From assembly GCA_000431155.1 (NCBI GenBank), contig HF985660.1, positions 108,255 through 172,254 of the forward strand: a stretch of DNA of 64,000 bases, written 5' to 3'. The position numbers were made by a program, and so were the translations under genes. This document shows, one piece after another, positions 42,683-50,902 of this stretch. How positions within the stretch are numbered: position 1 is the first letter of the stretch; each line of letters opens with the position of its first letter. The DNA comes from Bacteroides sp. CAG:927 (GTDB taxonomy: Bacteria > Bacteroidota > Bacteroidia > Bacteroidales > Muribaculaceae). The notes beneath the pieces were generated by a model. It saw nothing but the letters and a program-made list of their open reading frames with translations, made no database searches and had not been told where the DNA came from.

Positions 42683-45600
42683 ATGAAAACTACCAATCGC
42701 GACGAAAATATCAAAAAAGTGCTCCTGCTCGGCTCGGGCGCTCTTAAAATAGGTGAAGCCGGTGAATTTGACTATTCTGGCTCACAGGCTCTCAAGGCCA
42801 TGAAAGAGGAGGGCATCACCACTGTGCTCATCAACCCCAACATTGCCACTGTACAGACTTCCGACGGATTTGCCGACAAAATATATTTCCTTCCCGTCAC
42901 ACCATATTTTGTAGAAAAAGTTATTGAGCGTGAAAAGCCCGATGGCATACTGCTGGCGTTCGGAGGCCAAACAGCCCTCAACTGTGGTGTGGAACTGTAC
43001 AAAAAGCATATTCTGGACAAGTACAACGTAAAAGTACTCGGCACCCCAGTTCAGGCCATCATAGACACTGAGGACCGTGAACTCTTTGTGCACAAGCTTG
43101 ACGAAATCAACGTAAAAACCATTAAGAGCGAAGCCGTCAACACCGTTGCTGATGCCATTCAGGCTGCCGCCACGCTTGGCTATCCGGTTATAGTTCGTGC
43201 CGCCTATGCTTTAGGCGGACTCGGTTCCGGATTCTGCGACAACGAGCAGGAACTTATAGCCCTTGCCGAAAAGGCGCTCTCTTTCTCACCGCAGGTACTT
43301 GTGGAGAAATCGCTTAAAGGATGGAAAGAAGTGGAATATGAAGTTGTGCGCGACCGTTTCGACAACTGCATCACAGTGTGCAACATGGAAAACTTTGACC
43401 CACTGGGCATACACACCGGTGAAAGTATCGTGGTCGCACCATCGCAGACTCTTAGCAATGAGGACTATCATTATCTGCGCAAACTCGCCATCAAGATCAT
43501 ACGCCATGTAGGTATTGTGGGCGAATGTAATGTGCAGTATGCTTTTGACCCCGAGTCAATGGACTATCGCGTCATTGAGGTTAATGCCCGACTCAGCCGC
43601 TCTTCGGCTCTTGCCTCCAAAGCCACCGGCTACCCGCTGGCTTTCGTGGCTGCGAAGCTCGGATTGGGCTACGGTCTCTTTGATCTCAAAAACTCCGTCA
43701 CAAAGCAGACCTCAGCCTTCTTTGAACCGGCTTTGGACTATATTGTATGCAAGATTCCGCGCTGGGACCTTGGTAAATTTCATGGCGTGCGCCGCGAAAT
43801 TGGCTCCTCAATGAAATCTGTGGGTGAAGTCATGGCCATAGGCCGTACTTTTGAGGAGGTCATCCAAAAAGGACTCCGCATGATTGGTCAGGGAATGCAC
43901 GGATTTGTAGGTAATCACGACATTGATGTTCCCGATCTTGACCATGCTCTCTCCGAGCCGACCGACAAGCGTATCTTCGTCATATCCAAAGCCATGCAGC
44001 AAGGATATGATGTTGAAAAAATCCATGCGCTCACCAAAATTGACCGCTGGTTCCTATACCGTCTCCAGAATATCATAGACACTTCCCGGGAGCTTCGCAA
44101 AGCAAGTACCCTTGAAGAACTTTCACCGACTCTCCTGCGCACTGCCAAGGAACAAGGGTTCAGCGACTTCCAGATAGCACGCGAGGTCCTGAAAGCCGGC
44201 ATGACCGATGCCGAGCAGGCCAATCTGCAAGTGCGCTCATTGCGTAAATCGCTTGGCATAACGCCCGTAGTCAAGCAAATTGACACATTGGCGGCCGAAT
44301 ACCCCGCAATGACCAACTATCTCTATCTCACCTACAACGGGTCTGAAAATGATATACAGTATGTAGGCGATCACCGTTCTATTGTGGTGTTGGGTTCCGG
44401 CGCGTACCGTATAGGCAGCTCAGTGGAATTTGACTGGTGCTCCGTAAACGCTCTGCTAACGGTAAAAAAAGAAGGGTGGCGCTCGGTTATGATCAACTAC
44501 AATCCCGAGACCGTGTCAACCGACTATGACATGTGCGACCGATTGTATTTCGATGAGCTTACTTTTGAGCGCGTCATGGATATTCTGGATCTTGAGTCTC
44601 CTCATGGCGTAATCCTGTCGGTAGGTGGTCAGATACCAAACAACCTTGCCACTCGGCTTGACAAAGAGCATGTCAACATCCTTGGCACATCTGCCAAAAG
44701 CATTGACAATGCCGAGGACCGCAACAAATTCTCCGCTATGCTTGACCGCCTCGGCATTGACCAGCCCCGTTGGCGCGAGCTGACAAGCTTTGACGACATC
44801 AACAAGTTTATTGATGAAGTGGGATTTCCGGTACTCGTGCGCCCGAGCTACGTGCTCAGCGGTGCCGCGATGAATGTGTGCTCCAACTCTGAGGAACTGC
44901 ACCGATTCCTGCGGCTTGCCGCAAATGTGTCCAAAAAGCACCCCGTTGTGGTAACGGAATTCATTCAGAACGCCAAGGAGATAGAGATGGATGCTGTGGC
45001 ACAGAACGGCGACATCAAGGTTTATGCCATTTCCGAACATATAGAATTTGCTGGTGTCCACTCAGGTGATGCCACAATACAGTTTCCCCCGCAAAAACTG
45101 TATGTGGAAACCATGCGCCGCATAAAGAAAGTCTCATCGCAAATAGCCAAGGCTCTCAACATTTCAGGTCCGTTCAACATTCAGTTCCTTGCCAAGAACA
45201 ACGACATCAAGGTTATTGAATGCAACCTTCGCGCATCACGAAGCTTTCCGTTCGTGTCAAAGGTTCTGAAAATCAACTTTATTGACCTTGCCACTAAAGT
45301 AATGCTGGGAATCCCGGTAGAGAAACCTGCCAAAAATGCTTTTGACCTTGATTACGTGGGTATTAAAGCATCTCAGTTCAGTTTCTCGCGGTTGCAGGGT
45401 GCCGATCCGGTTCTTGGCGTTGACATGTCATCTACCGGCGAGGTCGGGTGTCTCGGCATCGACACATCCGAAGCCCTCATGAAATCCATGCTCTCCGTTG
45501 GCTTGCGAGTCCCCTCCAAAGGTGTGCTTCTGAGCACCGGCACGGCCAAACAGAAAGCGGCAATGCTTGAAGCGGCACAGCAGCTCAACCGTTGTGGCTA

Positions 45601-45919
45601 CCGTATTTATGCCACCGGTGGCACACACCGTTTCCTGAACGACAATGGCGTGCCTGCCCTGCGCGTGTATTGGCCCAGCGAAGCCGACATGCATCCGCAG
45701 GCTCTGCAGCTGCTTCATGACAGGGAAATTGATTTGGTCGTAAATATCCCTAAGAATCTTACTCCCGCCGAACTTACCAACGGACATAAGATTCGCCGCG
45801 CTGCCATTGACCTTAACATACCTCTGCTCACCAATGCCCGTCTTGCTTCGGCTTTCATCAATGCCTTCACCACTCTTAGCCTTGACGACATTGAAATAAA
45901 ACCATGGGATGAATACTGA
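42683..45919 (+). CDS. carB: Carbamoyl-phosphate synthase large subunit
   Basis: The 1078-residue protein has the expected duplication of two ATP-grasp synthetase halves. The first starts KVLLLGSGALKIGEAGEFDYSG and the second VVLGSGAYRIGSSVEFDW. An MGS-like allosteric domain closes the protein (about 930-1078; VLLSTGTAKQKAAML, YATGGTHRFL). Length is normal. It joins bicarbonate, ammonia and ATP to carbamoyl phosphate. The 3' end overlaps the prmC start by 11 bases. Confidence 0.98.
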   Translation: MKTTNRDENIKKVLLLGSGALKIGEAGEFDYSGSQALKAMKEEGITTVLINPNIATVQTSDGFADKIYFLPVTPYFVEKVIEREKPDGILLAFGGQTALNCGVELYKKHILDKYNVKVLGTPVQAIIDTEDRELFVHKLDEINVKTIKSEAVNTVADAIQAAATLGYPVIVRAAYALGGLGSGFCDNEQELIALAEKALSFSPQVLVEKSLKGWKEVEYEVVRDRFDNCITVCNMENFDPLGIHTGESIVVAPSQTLSNEDYHYLRKLAIKIIRHVGIVGECNVQYAFDPESMDYRVIEVNARLSRSSALASKATGYPLAFVAAKLGLGYGLFDLKNSVTKQTSAFFEPALDYIVCKIPRWDLGKFHGVRREIGSSMKSVGEVMAIGRTFEEVIQKGLRMIGQGMHGFVGNHDIDVPDLDHALSEPTDKRIFVISKAMQQGYDVEKIHALTKIDRWFLYRLQNIIDTSRELRKASTLEELSPTLLRTAKEQGFSDFQIAREVLKAGMTDAEQANLQVRSLRKSLGITPVVKQIDTLAAEYPAMTNYLYLTYNGSENDIQYVGDHRSIVVLGSGAYRIGSSVEFDWCSVNALLTVKKEGWRSVMINYNPETVSTDYDMCDRLYFDELTFERVMDILDLESPHGVILSVGGQIPNNLATRLDKEHVNILGTSAKSIDNAEDRNKFSAMLDRLGIDQPRWRELTSFDDINKFIDEVGFPVLVRPSYVLSGAAMNVCSNSEELHRFLRLAANVSKKHPVVVTEFIQNAKEIEMDAVAQNGDIKVYAISEHIEFAGVHSGDATIQFPPQKLYVETMRRIKKVSSQIAKALNISGPFNIQFLAKNNDIKVIECNLRASRSFPFVSKVLKINFIDLATKVMLGIPVEKPAKNAFDLDYVGIKASQFSFSRLQGADPVLGVDMSSTGEVGCLGIDTSEALMKSMLSVGLRVPSKGVLLSTGTAKQKAAMLEAAQQLNRCGYRIYATGGTHRFLNDNGVPALRVYWPSEADMHPQALQLLHDREIDLVVNIPKNLTPAELTNGHKIRRAAIDLNIPLLTNARLASAFINAFTTLSLDDIEIKPWDEY

Positions 45920-46772
45920 TCTCACCCTTTCGGAATTGCAGCATGCCACTGTGCAGACTCTCTCGGCCATTTATCCGCAGAGTGAGGCACAGTGGCTGTG
46001 GCGTGAGATGATGCTGCGCATCAAAGGCTGGGACCGGGTTCAACTCGCTATCCGCGCCAACGACACGGTTTCGGATTTTGTAAAGCAAAAAGTTGCCGAC
46101 ACCACTGCCCGTTTGCTTACTCATGAGCCTATACAATACATTTTCGGCATGACCGAATTTTATGGCTTGCAGCTTCATGTATCGCCCGATGTGCTTATTC
46201 CGCGCCCGGAGACAGCCGAACTTGTCGATATTATCGTTCGTCAGGCCAATAATCAGCCCGATTTGCGTGTTCTTGACCTATGCACCGGCAGCGGATGCAT
46301 AGCCGTTGCTCTGGCTCGCAATTTACTGTTTCCGCACATTGACGCTGTTGACTTGAGCGCAAAGGCGCTGGAAATTGCCGAAGCAAATGCCCGGGAACTG
46401 AGAGTCAAGATTAATTTCTCCCGGCGCGATGCGCTCCACCTCCCTCCGGCCCCGTCTCCTTGCTACGACATAATAGTAAGCAATCCGCCTTACATCACTG
46501 AGCATGAGAAATCCTCAATGGACCCCAATGTGCTTGATTACGAACCGCACATGGCTCTGTTCGTGCCTGACAATAATCCACTCCTGTTTTACCGGGCAAT
46601 AGCTTCGTATGCTCTCTCCGCATTGGTGCCGTCAGGTAGGTTGTACTTTGAAATCAACCCTGACTACGCATCACAAATCAGCGATGAGCTTAAACAACAG
46701 GGATGGGAGGACATAAATGTAATCCCTGACATGCAGCGTCTTAACCGTTTCATATACTGCACCCGCCCATGA
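45909..46772 (+). CDS. prmC: Release factor glutamine methyltransferase
   Basis: The 287-residue protein has an N-terminal helical domain with HEPIQYIFGMTEFYG, a SAM motif VLDLCTGSGCIAVALA and the catalytic NPPY in DIIVSNPPYITEHE. This is PrmC/HemK, which methylates the GGQ glutamine of peptide-chain release factors. Its N-terminus overlaps carB and its stop overlaps the recX ATG (ATGA), so it is embedded in the carAB transcript. Confidence 0.96.
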   Translation: MNTDLTLSELQHATVQTLSAIYPQSEAQWLWREMMLRIKGWDRVQLAIRANDTVSDFVKQKVADTTARLLTHEPIQYIFGMTEFYGLQLHVSPDVLIPRPETAELVDIIVRQANNQPDLRVLDLCTGSGCIAVALARNLLFPHIDAVDLSAKALEIAEANARELRVKINFSRRDALHLPPAPSPCYDIIVSNPPYITEHEKSSMDPNVLDYEPHMALFVPDNNPLLFYRAIASYALSALVPSGRLYFEINPDYASQISDELKQQGWEDINVIPDMQRLNRFIYCTRP

Positions 46773-47254
46773 AAAAGCAAATTTCCAAAGCTATGGCTCT
46801 GGACCGGTTGGAATCACTTTGCGTGGCGGCGGAACGGTGCGAAAGTGAACTCCGGCGCAAGCTGTTTACATGGCAGATACCTTCGGCAGATGCCGATGCC
46901 ATAATGCTGCATCTCAAAAAAAATAGATTTGTGAGCGATGAACGGTTCGCCCGCTCTTTTGTCCGCGACAAATACCGTCTGTCTATGTGGGGCAGACGCA
47001 AGATTGTGAACGAGCTTATGACAAAGCGCGTGGATGCCGCATACATTCGGCAAGCTCTTGATGAGATTGAGGAAGACAGTTACACCGAAAATGCCCGCAG
47101 AATCATCAAAGCCAAAATGCGCTCTATAAAGGATGTCAACACCTATGACGGACGCACAAAGCTGTTTCGGTATGCCGTTGGTCGGGGATATGAACCGTCA
47201 CTGGTGGCTTCTATCATCAAAAATCCCGCCTTATGGACTGGCGAAGATTGCTGA
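46769..47254 (+). CDS. recX: RecX-family regulatory protein
   Basis: The 161-residue protein shows the repeated three-helix units of RecX: LCVAAERCESELRRKLFTW, KNRFVSDERFARSFVRDKYRLSMWGRRKIVNELM and RGYEPSLVASIIK. RecX binds RecA filaments and dampens recombinase activity. recA is not in the window. Start overlaps prmC and the end overlaps comF by 22 bases. Confidence 0.92.
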   Translation: MKKQISKAMALDRLESLCVAAERCESELRRKLFTWQIPSADADAIMLHLKKNRFVSDERFARSFVRDKYRLSMWGRRKIVNELMTKRVDAAYIRQALDEIEEDSYTENARRIIKAKMRSIKDVNTYDGRTKLFRYAVGRGYEPSLVASIIKNPALWTGEDC

Positions 47255-47934
47255 AAGGGGCCGCAAACCTCATTTGGCCGGAAGTGTGTGAGGTCTGTGG
47301 CTGCTCGCTTGTCAATGGCGAAAAAGTAATCTGTCTCGGATGCCGGCTGAAGTTGCCGCGCACCATGCTTCACACCGACTCGTTCAGCATCATTCATCAG
47401 CGGCTCGCCGGCAAAGTGCCTGTAGAACGGGCTGCCGGATACTTCTACTATTACCGTTCCGGCGAGTTTACACGCCTGATATATGCCACCAAATATCATG
47501 GCCGCCCGAAAGTGGCACGCTATCTCGCCTCCGAATATGCCCGCGAAATCCGCTCTGACGGATTTTTTGACGGAATAGACTTGGTTATCCCGGTTCCGCT
47601 TCATCGGTTCAAAGAATGGAAACGAGGATACAACCAGAGCCGCTACATAGCTTTGGGCATTGCCGATGTCACCGGGATTGCTGTCGGGAATAATCTTGTG
47701 GCCACTCGCTCACATGCCACACAGACGCGCAAGAATGCCTATCACAGATGGCTCAATTCACGCAACTTGTACAGGGCCGTCAACCCCTCTGAACTTGAAG
47801 GAAAACACATTCTGATAGTGGACGATGTGCTCACCACCGGCTCTACTCTACTGGCATGCTGCGAAGCTATTCACACCGCCGCCCCCTCAGCCCGCATATC
47901 AGTGCTCACGCTCGCCGTGGCGCACCTACAATGA
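47233..47934 (+). CDS. comF: ComF-family phosphoribosyltransferase-like protein
   Basis: The 233-residue protein has an N-terminal four-Cys zinc site (CEVCGC...CLGC), then VIPVPLHRFKEWKRGYNQSR, typical of ComF/GntX, and the PRPP-binding loop ILIVDDVLTTGSTL. In transformable bacteria ComF helps DNA uptake; elsewhere the role is unclear. Last gene of the carAB-prmC-recX-comF unit; its end overlaps the convergent DUF115-like gene by 9 bases. Confidence 0.93.
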   Translation: MDWRRLLKGAANLIWPEVCEVCGCSLVNGEKVICLGCRLKLPRTMLHTDSFSIIHQRLAGKVPVERAAGYFYYYRSGEFTRLIYATKYHGRPKVARYLASEYAREIRSDGFFDGIDLVIPVPLHRFKEWKRGYNQSRYIALGIADVTGIAVGNNLVATRSHATQTRKNAYHRWLNSRNLYRAVNPSELEGKHILIVDDVLTTGSTLLACCEAIHTAAPSARISVLTLAVAHLQ

Positions 47935-48744
47935 CTTACGCCTGAAAGCGTCAATAAAACTGCCGGGAGTGGCATTATAAATATTTGCCCCTATATACCG
48001 TGCATACTCATCCACATCAAAATATGCCTTGAACGCAATGTGGAAACTGAGCAACAGCTCATGGAGCCGTACATTCTTATAAACAGATGCCACACGTTGA
48101 TGCTCTGCATCGTTGTCACGATAAAAATGCGGCTGTACGCTCACCACCTCGTTATTCTCATTCACATCCAGCGTTTTTGTCCATGAATGGTCGGCACCGG
48201 TCAGATACACATTTCTGTACCCCATCCATAATGCCGCCATGATTGATGGAATAAGAACATTGCGGGGACGTGGCATTCCGAGTTTGTGATTGTATGCAAA
48301 ATGACGCAACCATTTTGCACCCTCTATACCCACAAAATTGAATTCGCGCACATCAATCCATTTAGTCCGTGGAACATTCTTTCCACGTGGAACAAATAAA
48401 ATTATGGGCCATTCCACGCTCTCCAAATTGTGGAACAATTGTTCCACGTTGTCATTTATCCCCCGATTGAAGAACACCGGATCGGCCAAAAGATAATATT
48501 TCGGGCGTAAAGCAAAAAACTCATCAGTGTTTGCAGCAAAATTCACCGCGAGCAGCGGATATTTCTTAAACGCCTCAGGATGATCCACAAGGCTTTGCGA
48601 CAGCGACGGACCGTTGCCCATTACAATTATAGTATCGCCTTCGGGTTTTATCCCTTTCCAGTTCACACATCGGCTCTGCAAAGCCATTTTCACAAGCCCT
48701 TTGGCAGTCAGTCCCGCCGTTTTGATTATTTCACCAATCTTCAT
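47926..48744 (-). CDS. DUF115/MptE-like protein
   Basis: The 272-residue protein contains DTIIVMGNGPSLSQSLVDH and LRPKYYLLADPVFFN, then GYRNVYLTGADHSWTK, all characteristic of the DUF115 / 6-hydroxymethylpterin diphosphokinase MptE-like fold (PF01973). In other bacteria such proteins handle sugar modification of flagella or surface polymers; Bacteroidota members are uncharacterised. It starts seven bases after the murI stop on the same strand. The coding sequence contains the unusual GTGGAACA half-site cluster at 48369-48450. Confidence 0.8.
   Translation of the reverse strand: MKIGEIIKTAGLTAKGLVKMALQSRCVNWKGIKPEGDTIIVMGNGPSLSQSLVDHPEAFKKYPLLAVNFAANTDEFFALRPKYYLLADPVFFNRGINDNVEQLFHNLESVEWPIILFVPRGKNVPRTKWIDVREFNFVGIEGAKWLRHFAYNHKLGMPRPRNVLIPSIMAALWMGYRNVYLTGADHSWTKTLDVNENNEVVSVQPHFYRDNDAEHQRVASVYKNVRLHELLLSFHIAFKAYFDVDEYARYIGANIYNATPGSFIDAFRRKSL
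48369..48450. repeat. Cluster of parS-like GTGGAACA/TGTTCCAC half-sites
   Basis: Within 82 bases the motif recurs: GTGGAACA at 48369-48376; CTTTCCACGTGGAACA at 48379-48394 (14 of 16 bases of the ParB-site consensus TGTTnCACGTGnAACA); TTCCACG at 48412-48418; and an exact 18-base palindrome GTGGAACAATTGTTCCAC at 48430-48447. The cluster lies inside coding sequence but repeats at DNA level in different amino-acid contexts. Confidence 0.55.
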
Positions 48745-48751
48745 AACAACA

Positions 48752-49588
48752 CTAAAGGTCTATATGCCGCACTGCAACAGGCTCTTGCAGAAATATGCGG
48801 GCAAGGTCGGTAAACTTGTCGGGGTCCTCGGTCGTGAGATAACGGCATGTGCCTCCCTTGGAACATCTGCACTCCATCTCGGGATGCCTCTTCATGTAGT
48901 CGGCAAGGCTCCGCGCCACAATTTCACCCTGGGTCACAATTTTTATGTGCTCCGGCACCGCATCACGTATTTTAGGATAAAGTATTGGATAATGGGTGCA
49001 TGCGAGCACTATAGTATCTATTTCCGGACCTTTTTTAAGCAAGCCGTCCACATATTTGCGCACAAAATAGTCGGCACCCTCGCTCTCGGCCTCATGATTT
49101 TCCACAAGCGGCACCCACATCGGACACGCCTGTGAATATACCTTAAAATCGGGATTCAGTTTAGCCACCTCCATCTCATAGCTGTGGGACTGCACGGTAC
49201 CGTTGGTACCCATCACCCCGATATTTCCGGTGCTTGACAATTCCCCCAACGCCTCTACGGTGGGGCGTATCACGCCAAGTACGCGCCTTGTCGGGTCAAT
49301 TACCGGCAAGTCGCGCTGCTGAATAGAACGCAACGCCTTTGCTGAGGCTGTGTTGCATGCCAGTATCACCAGTTTGCACCCCTGAGCGAACAGATATTTC
49401 ACCGCCTCAAGCGTGAACTGATACACCACGTCAAAAGACCTTGTGCCGTAAGGAGCACGCGCATTATCGCCCAGATACAGATAGTCATATTCTGGCAGCT
49501 GACTGCGTATTGCCTTAAGAATCGTCAAACCGCCGTAACCCGAATCAAACACCCCGATTGGCGAGGTTCCATTCTCTTTTTGTTGCAT
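48752..49588 (-). CDS. murI: Glutamate racemase
   Basis: The 278-residue protein begins GVFDSGYGGLTILKAIRSQLP and has YLGDNARAPYG, LVILACNTASAKAL (first catalytic Cys) and TIVLACTHYPIL (second catalytic Cys). It makes D-glutamate for peptidoglycan. A terminator separates it from the upstream skp gene, yet the promoter is not obvious. DUF115-like gene follows closely. Confidence 0.97.
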   Translation of the reverse strand: MQQKENGTSPIGVFDSGYGGLTILKAIRSQLPEYDYLYLGDNARAPYGTRSFDVVYQFTLEAVKYLFAQGCKLVILACNTASAKALRSIQQRDLPVIDPTRRVLGVIRPTVEALGELSSTGNIGVMGTNGTVQSHSYEMEVAKLNPDFKVYSQACPMWVPLVENHEAESEGADYFVRKYVDGLLKKGPEIDTIVLACTHYPILYPKIRDAVPEHIKIVTQGEIVARSLADYMKRHPEMECRCSKGGTCRYLTTEDPDKFTDLARIFLQEPVAVRHIDL

Positions 49589-49643
49589 GCCACAAAGGTA
49601 ATCAAATTATACAACAATTCAGCGCATCGTAAATAACGGCGCA

Positions 49644-49675
49644 CAAAAAAAGGCTGCACCGTGGTGCAACCTTTC
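49644..49675 (-). terminator. Terminator between skp and murI
   Basis: Read on the minus strand, AAGGTTGCACC and GGTGCAGCCTT pair with one G-T wobble, followed by a run of seven T residues (the A-run at 49644-49650). Confidence 0.88.
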
Positions 49676-49697
49676 TATAGAGTCTGTGTTGTGGAGA

Positions 49698-50192
49698 TTA
49701 TTTCAACCCGAGTTTTGCTTTTACCTGAGGGGTGATGTCCTCAACAGTCTTGCCCACGTAAATAGGCACATTGTTTTCAAAAATCATGGTGTAATCGCCT
49801 TCTGCGCCCACAGCCTGTATAGCAGTCATAACTTTCTGCTGAATAGGAGCCATAAGCTGCTCCTGCTGACGCTGGAGGTCCTGAGTGGCGGTGGTACGGA
49901 ACTGATTCATTTTCTGGTCAAGCTCCTGAAGCTCCGACATACGGCGATCCTTGATGGTTTGGGGAGTCTCATCGTTCATGCCCTGGAATTCGGTGTATTT
50001 TTTATTGAATTCCTCCTGCAGGTTCTTGAATTCATCCTCATATTTCTTGGAGGCTGCTTCAAGAGCAGTGCGTGCCTCGGTCATATCGGGCATAGCTTCA
50101 ATAATGGGCTGGGCATTGACAACGCCAAACTTCTGTGCAAACGCCATTGAGGGTAAAGCCACTACAATGGCAAGTAACAATTTCTTGATCAT
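49698..50192 (-). CDS. OmpH/Skp-family periplasmic chaperone
   Basis: The 164-residue protein has a signal peptide (MIKKLLLAIVVALPSMAFA), a short beta-strand KFGVVNAQPIIEAMPD, then a long charged helical hairpin (TALEAASKKYEDEFKN...QDLQRQQEQL) and a closing strand (DYTMIFENNVPIYVG). This is the Skp tentacle fold that carries unfolded outer-membrane proteins to BamA. A second copy lies immediately upstream and bamA upstream of that. Last gene before a terminator. Confidence 0.93.
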   Translation of the reverse strand: MIKKLLLAIVVALPSMAFAQKFGVVNAQPIIEAMPDMTEARTALEAASKKYEDEFKNLQEEFNKKYTEFQGMNDETPQTIKDRRMSELQELDQKMNQFRTTATQDLQRQQEQLMAPIQQKVMTAIQAVGAEGDYTMIFENNVPIYVGKTVEDITPQVKAKLGLK

Positions 50193-50298
50193 TGGTTAGG
50201 TATAGTTATTGTTTTTATATTCTCTAATTATAACGGCAGTCACACCGCCAAATTGTTAACCTGATAGTGAAATTTAATTAAACGCAAAGATATTAAAA

Positions 50299-50826
50299 TT
50301 ATCGCGCATAGCCAAGTTTTGCGAGCACATCATTGCTCACATCTATACGCGGCGAAGCAAAAATGATGTCCGCGCTTGAGGCACGGTCAAAAATACACAT
50401 GTAACCGCGCTCCTCACTCACTTTCTTTACCGCATTATATACTTCTTCCTGAATAGGCTTCATGAGCGACTGACGCTTCTTGTACATTTCACCGTCAGGG
50501 CCGAAATATTTGTTGCGTAGCTCGGCAGCCTCTTTTTCTTTAGCCACGATGTTGGCTTCTTCTTTTTTCTTCTGCTCATCGGTCAGGAAAGGCATCTGAC
50601 TCTGATAGTTCTTGTACATGGTCTCAGCCTCACGCTGCACACCCTCCACTTCTTTCTGCCAACGCTGCGACAGCTGGTCAAGCTGGTTGTTGGCCACTTC
50701 ATAAGCGGGCACATTGGAAAGTATATACTCCATGTCCACCAGCGCAAATTTCTGAGCTTTGGCAGCGGCAAAACCCACTGCCACAAATGCCATCATAATG
50801 GCTATTCTTTTTATTAATGTCTTCAT
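50299..50826 (-). CDS. OmpH/Skp-family periplasmic chaperone, second copy
   Basis: The 175-residue protein has a signal peptide (about residues 1-24, AFVAVGFAAAKA) and the same layout as its neighbour: KFALVDMEYILSNVPAY, a coiled hairpin with LSQRWQKEVEGVQREAET, and YMCIFDRASSADIIFASP near the end. Tandem skp genes after bamA are usual in Bacteroidales. The two copies are clearly diverged, so they may form separate trimers or serve different clients. Confidence 0.93.
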   Translation of the reverse strand: MKTLIKRIAIMMAFVAVGFAAAKAQKFALVDMEYILSNVPAYEVANNQLDQLSQRWQKEVEGVQREAETMYKNYQSQMPFLTDEQKKKEEANIVAKEKEAAELRNKYFGPDGEMYKKRQSLMKPIQEEVYNAVKKVSEERGYMCIFDRASSADIIFASPRIDVSNDVLAKLGYAR

Positions 50827-50902
50827 AATTTCACAATAAATAGATTATAGTGTTAAGACTATTACGGCCTTGAAAAGTTCAAATCCAATATATTAAATTA
50901 TG

